A stretch of DNA of 64,000 nt, from positions 682,001-746,000 of the forward strand of contig CAJFCJ010000010.1 in the NCBI GenBank assembly GCA_904063045.1. Direction: 5' to 3'. The notes beneath the pieces were generated by a model. That model saw nothing but the letters and a program-made list of their open reading frames with translations, searched no databases and was not told the origin of the DNA. Numbering within the stretch: the stretch's first letter is position 1; every line of letters starts with the position of its first letter. The translations under genes and the position numbers were made by a program. This document shows positions 54,665 through 64,000 of this stretch, one piece after another. The stretch is from Dimorphilus gyrociliatus (lineage: Eukaryota > Annelida > Polychaeta > Dinophilidae).

Positions 54665-55759
54665 ATGATATTTCTACCAAATAGCATTCAACCATGGAAT
54701 TGGCCCGATTCGGCTTCAGACCATCTGGGTTCTATACTTCGTATAGTTTTGGCTTCGGCTGCTTGCGTCGTCTGCGTTCTGATTCTAGTAGCAGTAAATG
54801 GATCAAAGAAACATCGTTGTACCAGTCTGGGGGTAATTGTTAGCAGCATGTGTGTCTCAATTATAGCTCGAGGTTCCATATTGGAATTTATTAACACATT
54901 TAAAGGTTTCCGTAGCTGTGACGACTTTGACCGAGAACAATGCCCTCAGAGAAGTAACATTATAAACCTAATTCTTACTCTTCAGGGCGCTCCAAAGCAA
55001 AAGTGTTCATTTGGTCACTTCTGCTATAAATTTGAATATAAAGTCGAATGCCCTCTTTGGATAGCCATATCGGAAGCCGTTGACATGACACTCCCTTTCG
55101 CCCTGTTAGCTGCATCTTTTGAGAGGCTAAGGGTTGGATGTGGTGGTAGAACAGGCTATTGCGCATCTATATGTTTTGTGCTGTTTTGCTGGCTATGGCC
55201 GTTTCTTTCGGCTGCTGGTATATTCTACTTGCCAGAAGTGGTCAATGTCTTGCCCAAGTTGGTCGAGAGTACATGGAGAAAAAGTGGATTTACTGACTGT
55301 AGAGTAGTCTACAGTTGGATCTATTGGATAATAACGGGTGGAATTAGATTATTGCCGCCTCTAATCTGTTTCTTAGCCGGTTCTATCGTACTTTGTACAA
55401 AAAGGGCTAAGCTCAAGTGTACTCTACTAGTTACCGCTCTCCTCAATCTATTTTACATCATCTTCATAGCTCCCCATTACGTTGTAACACTAATATTTCA
55501 TAAGGAAACCGTTTTGGTGGCAGCGGTCCTGACGAGAGTTTTCAACCTACTCGCTCCTCTGATGTTCTTCTTGTACGATGACGTTAGAGAAGCGACTCGT
55601 CTAACACTATGCGGAGCATCGGATATCGAAGACGGTAGTGAAGAGGATAGAACGCCTATGAAACAAGATATGGATGAAATGGAAATTCCTGTTCCAACAG
55701 CTCCAAAATATGACGAAAATGTTCCGCTCAAGGCTTCTCCCGATGATTATTCTATTTAA
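54665..55759 (+). CDS. Orphan seven-transmembrane receptor, GPCR-like
   Basis: An intronless frame of 364 residues with seven hydrophobic segments at about 24-45, 53-77, 130-153, 165-187, 216-244, 251-277 and 281-304, then an acidic tail ending DDYSI. The layout fits a class A GPCR. C129 at the top of TM3 and C212 in loop 2 would form the standard disulfide. ERL (153-155) stands where DRY is expected, a conserved-type Trp lies in TM4, and NLLAPLMFFLYD (294-305) replaces the NPxxY motif. Loop 1 is unusually long (about 50 residues) and has Cys 85, 93, 114 and 120 besides C129. C316 after TM7 could be palmitoylated. I could not assign a ligand class. The ATG at 54,665 directly follows a TGA in frame, so it is either the true start or part of an exon joined at 54,685 to an upstream leader exon. 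Confidence 0.8.
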   Translation: MIFLPNSIQPWNWPDSASDHLGSILRIVLASAACVVCVLILVAVNGSKKHRCTSLGVIVSSMCVSIIARGSILEFINTFKGFRSCDDFDREQCPQRSNIINLILTLQGAPKQKCSFGHFCYKFEYKVECPLWIAISEAVDMTLPFALLAASFERLRVGCGGRTGYCASICFVLFCWLWPFLSAAGIFYLPEVVNVLPKLVESTWRKSGFTDCRVVYSWIYWIITGGIRLLPPLICFLAGSIVLCTKRAKLKCTLLVTALLNLFYIIFIAPHYVVTLIFHKETVLVAAVLTRVFNLLAPLMFFLYDDVREATRLTLCGASDIEDGSEEDRTPMKQDMDEMEIPVPTAPKYDENVPLKASPDDYSI

Positions 55760-58090
55760 GTTGCTTAAAATATTTCATTAATCTTTTCTTTTTTACTTTT
55801 TTGAAACGAGGCCGTCACCGGATTTTTTTTTTAATTCCCCTTAAAAGAAAAAAAGAAATCAAAATTATCTCAGTTCTGAAAGAATTCAACTAATATACAT
55901 ACAAAAACTTTTTACTTTATGCTCATTCATATATGTATATAAGCTATATCTAGATAGTTTATGCATATATATTTTTATATATGTATATGTATATATTTAG
56001 CATTTGTGTATATATATATACCTATACATATATGTAAGTATATAGACACTTTACATCCGTATGTGTAATACCTACATACATATACGATTGTATTATTTTA
56101 TTTATTCTTGATCTTGTAAAATTCAGGTATTAATCGTGAAGCTTTGCTCGGGTTGTTGCTAGGGCCTTGTAATTTATTTCTCCCTGAGATTGTTCTTTAC
56201 CTTGATACTAAGCTAAATTAAACTTTGTGAAAGTTTAGATGGTCAGTTTTTTTTCTTTTTTTAAATTTATTAATATGCAATATGTAAATGGGAAAAAAAT
56301 GGAATATGAATATTCATGAATATATATATATCTATATATAGATATATATGTATATGTATTGCATATTCACTTGTTCATACTCATTTATTTATATATGTAT
56401 ATGTATACATAAGAGAATGAGAGATAGAGAGGAGCGTATGAGGAAAAAGAATATGCATACTTTTTTTTTATTCTCTTTTTGATATGAAAATTCTTAAACA
56501 AATATGATAGAAAATACGAGTATTAAGGATGAAATTTCTTCAGAATGGCATAAAAAAGCAAGACAACTATTTAAAAAAATAGAAAAGAAAGAAAAGAAAA
56601 AAAAATTTTGGGCGAAGACAAACAAAGCATTCAACTTAATTTAGCTCTACTTCTTTCTTTTTATTAATTTAATTCCCTTCCTGGAATTAATTTCTCTCTT
56701 TTTCTCCTTTATTATATATTTAGACACGGAGAGAGAGAGAGAAGAAAAAATCGAATATTTTTTACCCTTTTCTTTCCTATTGAAAAGAGTATATGTCAAT
56801 TTCTTTCTTCTACTTTAAGAATGAGTTTTTGTATATAGCTTTTCCTGAAATAATACTAAAATACTTTTTTCATAGCTTATTTTTTTTGATAAGAAAGATA
56901 ATAGGAAAGAGGAGAAGGAACAAAGGAATTTGGAATATTTTTCTATCTTATTTACTGTTTTTCCATTGTATATTTTTATGCATCTGTCGTTATTTCAGTT
57001 ATTTATTTATGAAAGTAATTTTGTAAAAACAAATGAGAAAGGAAAGGAATTGAAGGATTTTATAGAAAACCTTCTATTTTTTCATTTTGATTGACTTTTT
57101 TTCTCTTTATATGTATGTATTTTCCATTGGGAATGTAGAATAATAAGAAATTCGATTTGAATCCAGACATATGAAATATTTTTTCTCTAGATCTTGTCAA
57201 TCAATATCTTTCTTTTTAGAAAGTTATTACTGAAAGAACAAAGGATATAGGAAACAAACTTCCATATAGAAGTTTCAACGATTGTGCATGTGAAACTATG
57301 TATATGTATGAAAAAAAAAAGATTCTACAATGTAGCGTTGAAAGAAAAACTTAAAGAGTTAAAGAAACATCAAAAGTATTGATACCTTAAAAAAGAGGAG
57401 AAAAAATAAGTGTCTACATTCCGAACAGCCATGCAAAAATTCCTTTTTATGTAAATATTTTCGCTTAGCAACCGCCCTAGATAAAAATCAAGCCTTGAAT
57501 CCGGTGACAGTCGAAATTTAAATACAAATGTCGAAGAATTTTTATTCATAGTCTTTATATATGTATATATATATATATATACTGTATATATATATATCTA
57601 TATATATATGTAATATTGCTTTTATATACACTAAGGAAAGATAACTATGCTTTTTATTTTCTTTTGGAATATTAATATTTCCTTTTTGGCATATTCACCT
57701 CGCTAAAAGAAATCTACTATGAAATATGTTGATAATGATATGAATGTTACAAAAATTATTAAGCAAGCAAAACAGAAAAATTTGGAAATTGAACAAAAAC
57801 AAAAAAAAAATTGAATTTTTTGTTTTTCTTTTTTATTTAAAAAACAAAAACAAACAAACAAACAAATAAAAAGTATACATATATAATATACATTTTTTTT
57901 ATTTATTATAAGCTATGTCTGTAGCTGCTTTGAATGTTGTTGTAATTTGTAATTATGAATAACAAAGGAAGGTTATTAAAAGAAAAAAAAAGTTGAAAAT
58001 GTTAGAACAGTATAATCTTTTTTCTCTCGTTTTCTTTAAAAAGAAAATCAACATATATGTCAAATGGTAGTGACAGAAATAACATGTACA

Positions 58091-58094
<4 letters not shown>

Positions 58095-58132
<38 letters not shown>
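58095..58132. repeat. (AT)19 microsatellite
   Basis: The longest uninterrupted dinucleotide run in the window. Confidence 0.95.
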
Positions 58133-58135
<3 letters not shown>

Positions 58136-59091
58136 GGGACATGTTTTTACTTCTACCGGTTCAGAATAGAATTCGTCAGACTTTATTATTATTTTTTCAT
58201 CTTTTTACAATCTCCAATATAGAGTATTCATTAGTATATATATATCTTCTCTTCAGTATATTTATGCTAAAAGTTTACTCTTTTTGATTGATATGTTACA
58301 GAAATTTTTTTGACCATTTGGCATTGAAAAAAGTAAACGCAAAAATGTAATCAATTTTTACTTTAGGACGCCTAGCTAACTATATTATCTCGTTGCTAAT
58401 GGACCCATTTATAAACCGTCTCAAACCCTATCCATTATTTATTCAGGGCTTAAAAAACACACTATGTAAATAATTTTAGCTTATTTCATCTACAAAAGAA
58501 ACAGTCACGAAAAGCAAACTCGTTTAGTTCCTATACAACGCAACTGCAAAGTCTGCAATCGGGTAAAATTGTACATCGCGTATGACCCATACGTGACCCC
58601 TAACAATCGATAGATCATAGCCAAAGGTTGCTGTATACGGTCAGCACCGGGATTTTCCCTAATGCATCATCAGATTTTTGGAAAATAGATAGTATATTAT
58701 CTAAAGAAAATATATATGTATATCTGAATTGACGATATGGAGTCACGTTTTCCTCTTTTCTCCTTATTAGAACTTTGTATACTGCAAGCTCCATCGATTT
58801 TTTTCATTCTCTCTACTTTATATGCACTTTGTCGCTTTTCTTGTCTCTAAAATGAAAGTTCTAAATAAAAAAGTCTTAACAAAGAAAGGATACGAATCGT
58901 CTAATCTTGTACTGTTAATGCTTAAATTAGAGGTGAAAATACCCAGACTATTGAAATAATTAGGGCAAGATTAAGTGCTAGCGTTCCTGGAATGTATAAA
59001 ATATTTAGGGCAGATGGCCCTAGCTGTGTCATCATTAGAGTAAAAATCCACTATTCTAATGTTTCCCGTATAAATTAGAAAAGACTCTGCT

Positions 59092-59102
59092 GCCATCTGT
59101 CG
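59092..59102 (+). promoter_or_regulatory. GCCAYCTRKCG motif 5 (CTCF-like)
   Basis: GCCATCTGTCG between the 7TM and chitin synthase genes, + orientation. Confidence 0.4.
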
Positions 59103-62100
59103 GAAGAGCTACGATATCTTAAGGTGTATAAAGACTGAGTAGTATAAGAAAGTTAAGATACCGTATCAAATACTTATGGCTACCATTTATCGTTTATTTG
59201 ACATAATTGTTTTATGAACTATTCTTACAGCATTACGTATGATATAATTAGTATAGACATATCTAAATATAGATTGTATCATCTTAAATAAAATACTAAA
59301 GAGGAGACAACTCTATTCTATTTCCCTACCGTGTTCTTCTAAAATTTCAAACAGGAGAAAGAAGCCACGACAGTGAAAAGCTGCAAAACATATCGTCTTA
59401 CAGTAAGAGCATATATAACACTTTGCTGCCAGTGAATAAAGAAAATATCACCTTTTCTTTCCTTCCTTCCCCCTTTCACCTTTACAAAAGAGATCTTAAG
59501 TAAATTATACTGTATTGGAATCTCTGTATGTTGATTCTTATTTCTTTTGTGAGATCAATTCAATTAAATTATGGAAAATAAAGATAAACTGGTTGACAAT
59601 AAACCTTTTATAGAAAAGACCTGAGTTCTGCTTCCATTCGTATATTCTTTCTGTTTAGCTCGTATTGATTATAAATTTGAATGATTTCCTCCTCTCTTTT
59701 TATACGTCTTGATGAAATTGATTGTATCCTATTGTTATTCCACTCAGATTCATCTCTCTGTCTCAGAAGTGTCTGTATTACTAAAAAATATTATCATAAG
59801 CGTTTTTTCCTTGTCTCCTACAAAACAGACAAAGGCGCAGAAAAACAATATGAAAAATACGTATACTTTACAAAAAGATGTAGTAATTATTTACACAAAT
59901 TACTTTATTTTCATTGATTTCCTAACTAAACGAACATGGAAACAAAAACAAAAGGGAATAAGGAATTAAAGGTAAAAGAAGAGAAGTCTACTTCCAAGGT
60001 TTAGCTAAAATCTAAAATAAAATTAGATATATGGTCGCTTTATATATAAATATGAAAGATTTTGCTGTTGGAAAGAAGCACCTGATTCGTTGAGTTATAA
60101 CTTTTTAATAAATACTATAGAGAATATACATCCATTATAAGTGAAGAAATTTTCTCTTGCAAACGTCACAAGGGTTTATTAGCGAAATTATAATTCAATT
60201 TACATCTGTCCAAAGAGGATAAATTTTTTAACTATTTATCCTCACATAGATTACCTAAAATAGCAATATGGATTACTAATTAATACATGTATACAGTATA
60301 TATACAATAACAATACCAGGATATTCTAATGAAAAGTACCAAATGCTTTTCCTTTGACAAAAGAATCAAATTTATTCAGTTTCTTAATTCAGTCATGTGA
60401 ATTTTATTCGCTTCCCTAACTTTTACCGGATTCATTAACGGTCGATTAGTCAGCTTCTCTTACCATTAAATAATAAGATAAAGCAGATAAACAGCGTTTT
60501 ATTCTGTTCTCTATTTTAGTTATTAAAGAGGGACATAGAAAATTATTTAAAGATAATCAAGGATCCTAATTTTTAAGACAAAATAATTATACAATATTCA
60601 ATCATTGATATGATAATTTGCGCATAACCGTATATCTTGACACTGATAAGTTACAAGAACATCATCGATAATTAATATTCCTGGATATATTAAAGAAAAT
60701 TACTTTGAACTTGTAAGAATGAATAAAGCGTTTACATTATGAGAATTTATAGTAATTAAAAAAATACGCTTGACATCAATTAACTAATAATATACAATAC
60801 AATAACATAATACAGTATTATATTATCACAATCAATAATAATTTATAGGATGAATAACAATTAGAAGCTTTTCGAATATCTCTATACGTAATTAATTAAC
60901 TTTGGAACAAAAGCTAAAAATATAATGCGTACTCTATGAATCATGTAAATACTGATCAATATCAATGTCACTAAAAAGTAGGTTGAAAAGGAATTCTAAC
61001 GAAATATTCACTAAACTTAAAGATATGTTATTTTAAAAAAATTTTCGTACTTTAATTAATTAAACCTGCAAATAGGCTTTATGAGATAAGAGTCTCATTT
61101 TAGAAACAGTTTTAAAATTTATTCCTGAAAGTGTTTTTATCTTTTCTTGAAGGCGTGGTCTTTGTTATAATATCATGCAGGAAGTAAATTGTATTTTGAC
61201 TTCCTCTTTACCTCTCTTCTAGTTTATACCTCGTGGGAAATAAAAGAAACCTCATTTTTACCCTCCTTAAAAAACATGCAGTTGGATTTCGTATCGGCTT
61301 ACATTTCGATCAAATGGAAATAAAACATAATAATCTATAAATATATATCACGTAAATATGTATGTATATATGTATATAGTATTCGCATGATGAATGATAA
61401 AAAAGGGTAAGATGAATAGTGACATAATATTACAAATACAAATAATTTATTTGTACAGAATAAGTTATCAAATGAATAGAAAATCAATTTGAAATAAATC
61501 AGTTATTTTAATTTAAAAATGAAACAAGTACATAGTTGTAGATCTTCTAAGACTCAGTCTCTCTTCCCTAAAAGTGAATGGAAAAATATTAATAATAATT
61601 TGAATTATATAATAATATTCTGAACAGTTACGTGAAAGTATGACTTTCTTCTTCTTCCAACACTATCCCCACGCCTTAATCGTTCTTTTTCTGAAACAAA
61701 GAGATTATATTTACTCTTACACGAATATCTATTATAAATAATGATGCTAAATGATTCCAGCTATCAATTCGCACTTTCTACGGACTGTTTGGATAAAATT
61801 ATACTTCTAATAATAATAATAAACAAACTTTTCCCTTTGTTTATTTCTTGTCGAAGGTTCGATCGTACGACTTCTTCAAGTCTCTTCGTTCTATCTTGTT
61901 TTGAATCGCTTGTTATTTCTCCGGGCGTGTTCGTTTTGGATATTCTTCTGTCTAGAACTACTTTCTTTGTTGCTCTCCTGTAAGGATATCTCTTAACTTG
62001 ACTTATTAAAAAAAGTTTTCAATCACCTTATCACATTTTTCATTAATCTTACATACTTTATTTTTTCTTCATAATCCATTGATTTATCCAATGTACTTGT

Positions 62101-62437
62101 TGCTAATACGAGAATTAGAGTCGATAAACGGTGATATATCATACCAATACTTTGTAGTACTAAAATAGAAAAAGACAAAGAAACCTAAGAAAACAATTCC
62201 AATAGGATCAATCTTTTCTTTTGGAGTTTTGTTTGACAGTGGTCAAGTGACTCTCCACCTTTCATTCATTTGAAGAGTTAAAACAACTGTTATCAAAAGT
62301 AAATTGGAGAGAAACATCATCGTACAAAATTCATTTTTTTCCTTTCTTAAACCTTTAATAATGAAAAATAAAAGATTAACTACCCTATTCATTTATGGCT
62401 ATACTCGCCATTTTCAATTTCCTTCTCTTTATCAAGG

Positions 62438-63537
62438 CTAAGCTCTTTTTTCAGGATTAAAATGAAATTTAATTAACTTTTCAAAATAAACAATGTCGCG
62501 TGAGGACAGAATTTTCTTAGAAAAACATTTTATATCGGGATCGTCAGTAAAATCAAACAAAGAGACATTTTGTTGTTCTAAATAAACATTGTCCAAGTTA
62601 GTCTCCTGTGGATACCCTCCTTCCGCTGAATTCACTATATCAGGATTGTGAGATTAGAATTTTTGTATTCCTCTTTTTTATTATTAGCCTTTTATACTTG
62701 CTACTATCGTTGATGTTGGTGATGGACTGTTTTAGATATTTTCGTTGTCTATAACAGAAGGAGCTATAAAAAATTACGTTTTTTTGTGTGAATTATAAAT
62801 TTATACTCATAATAAAGAAATGACCTTGATTGGTATTTTCATTTCTGGAAAAAGTAAAATCGTTTGATGTTGAACTCTTTCTATTTGTACAGCACGAACA
62901 ACAACTCTGCTTTAAATGTTTAAAGAAGAAAATATTAAAATACAAGTATAAAATATGCTGTTCTTTTAATAATTAATATTTATCAGCTTATCCCAAAATT
63001 TGACTTTTTCTTATCTGAGAGTTGTGTAGATTCTCTGACACCCCACCCAACGTCATTCATTTTAGAAAACGCATAGATTTGTAAAAGTAAATACATAGAA
63101 GGAATCAAAAAGAAATATATCACTCCACAGAAAACATTCATTGATTCCAGTGGATGTAGAATTGCTGCCATTAGAAATATCGCTGTAACAAAGAGAAAAA
63201 ACATGGACGTTGGTGATTGCCAGTCCGTTATTATATCTTTAAAAATAGCAATAATTACAAGCATTATACTATAGTATACAATACAGTAAAAACTCGAGCC
63301 AGTAAAAGCTGCATATAATGCGGTTGATTAGATAAATTTTATAAAATAAACGTAACACTTATTATTTACCGTTGTCTTTTTATTTTCAGAAAAGAAGCAG
63401 GAAAGTGCGATTATCATAACTGGGATGACATTAATTAAAATAGAAACCCATGCAGGAATAGCCGTTGAATTAAATTTTTGAGAGGCGAAGATGACAGAAC
63501 CTATCATTACCAAGAGAATAGCAGCTAGACCAAACAT
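62438..63537 (-). pseudogene. Chitin synthase C-terminal membrane cluster and truncated tail
   Basis: The segment 63537-63370 (FGLAAILLVMIGSVIFAS, then ILINVIPVMIIALSCFFS) and the segment to 62983 match the hydrophobic helices after QRRRW, ending in GWGVRE, the position of the family's SWGTRE motif. The last frame (62635-62438) ends ILSSRDIVYFEKLIKFHFNP, like the FW..LI..YL.P element near the end of the family, and then stops. Exon borders between about 63,370 and 63,300, and between 62,983 and 62,635, are not certain. A different frame beyond a six-A run stays open and acidic for about 20 codons, so a small frameshift near 62,446-62,451 is possible. Confidence 0.6.
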
Positions 63538-64000
63538 TGAAGAAATGAACAGTATTATTTGTTGGGTGTATCAGACTTTTGAGCGTAAGTTTGGATAATA
63601 CCAGACTTGTCCGCTAACGCTGATGCTCTAAACAAAGAAAAACATCCTGTCGCGCACAAAACACAACCGAAAATATGTTCGGTGGATTTTTGTAGCCAAT
63701 GTTCAATGGCGTATTCAAATTTTTGATACCACATTACCAGGATAAGTTTATCTAAAATAATGTTCATCTGATGAGGAAATGTAAGTCTGGAGAAAATGAA
63801 AGTTCACCTTGACTAACAGGATGTATTCTTCCACAAGCTGCTCCGATTGAAGGATCTTGCTGAGTGACCTCAATAAGTCTATGAACAGCCTCTGGCTAAT
63901 TAGAAACTATTCTATAATAGTTGTTGAAATACAAATAAACTTTACTTTAAATTCAACATCTTCATCCAAGGCTAGGATAAACATATTTTCTAATTCTTTT
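62438..64000 (-). CDS. Chitin synthase, 3' part, probably broken (5' end outside the window)
   Basis: A membrane glycosyltransferase (family GT2) that polymerises UDP-GlcNAc into chitin. Read leftward, the exons are 64000-63946 (ILALDEDVEFK, with the DxD type motif), 63895-63808 (PEAVHRLIEV ... GAACGRIHPVSQ), 63751 to about 63602 or 63556 (WYQKFEYAIEHWLQKSTEHI, GCVLCATGCFSLFR), a membrane exon 63537-63370, another from about 63312 to 62983 (ILHP, IPSMYLLL, GWGVRE) and a tail at 62635-62438. The first introns are 50 and 56 bp and phase-consistent. The EDRW and QRRRW motifs, which in this family lie between CFSLFR and the membrane cluster, are absent, and the frame changes there. The two C-terminal helices of full-length enzymes are also missing. 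It could be a pseudogene, a catalytically dead paralogue or an assembly deletion. Confidence 0.8.
63556..64000 (-). CDS. Chitin synthase catalytic-domain exons, N-terminal side
   Basis: Three exons separated by 50- and 56-bp introns (63896-63945 and 63752-63807) encode the donor-binding to CFSLFR part of the GT2 domain. The frame ends at a TAA (63556-63558) after AQKSDTPNK, which resembles the KSDEARH-type sequence that precedes the EDRW motif in intact enzymes. An alternative 77-bp intron (63525-63601) would skip to the membrane exon in frame. Confidence 0.85.

Larger units (their letters stand above)
55760..62437. other. Intergenic region between the 7TM receptor and chitin synthase genes
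   Basis: About 6.7 kb, very AT-rich, with the longest pure microsatellite, (AT)19 at 58,095-58,132. It also has a TA/GTATA palindromic tract (56,321-56,350), an AAAC repeat (about 57,841-57,872), exact TATACWGTATA sites at 57578 and 60290, and a GCCAYCTRKCG site at 59092. The first part should hold the 3' UTR of the 7TM gene. No coding region is recognised. Confidence 0.7.

Overview
This is an animal nuclear window, about one third G+C. Its coding sequence is split into exons, with canonical GT/AG introns that are either very short (56-96 bp) or very long (up to 17.9 kb). A collagen-receptor tyrosine kinase (DDR), a type-B carboxylesterase and a multi-pass chitin synthase point to an invertebrate. 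The chitin synthase and the mix of tiny and huge introns would suit a lophotrochozoan such as an annelid, but that placement is inference.

Layout. 1-13,996 is non-coding and holds the 5' flank of the first gene. 13,997-41,031 (+) is a complete discoidin domain receptor gene in seven coding exons. The exons join in frame to an 855-residue protein, and the signal-peptide exon lies 17.9 kb from the next exon. 47,013-49,044 (+) is a six-exon cholinesterase-like carboxylesterase of 552 residues. It keeps a Ser-Glu-His triad but has a replaced oxyanion-hole motif. 54,665-55,759 (+) is an intronless 7TM, GPCR-like coding region, possibly with an upstream exon at 51,185-51,423 that carries the hydrophobic leader. 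62,438-64,000 (-) is the 3' part of a chitin synthase gene whose 5' end is outside the window. It goes from the CFSLFR block to the C-terminal membrane cluster without the EDRW and QRRRW motifs and with a frame change at the junction, so it looks broken or strongly altered.

Function. The four genes have no evident shared pathway. Three act, or probably act, at the cell surface or matrix: collagen sensing, chitin synthesis and an orphan 7TM receptor. The esterase is a separate hydrolase or pseudo-hydrolase.

Non-coding structure is the most unusual part. (1) The 11-bp motif GCCAYCTRKCG, similar to the CTCF core, occurs five times, always on the + strand. It is found in each of the four main intergenic intervals and never in the 27-kb DDR body. 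(2) Six perfect TCACGTGA palindromes lie only between 4.7 and 22 kb, around the DDR 5' exon. (3) The palindrome TATACWGTATA occurs at least 12 times. (4) Several G-quadruplex-type G-runs stand out in the AT-rich background. I recognised no tRNA, rRNA, CRISPR array or intact transposon.
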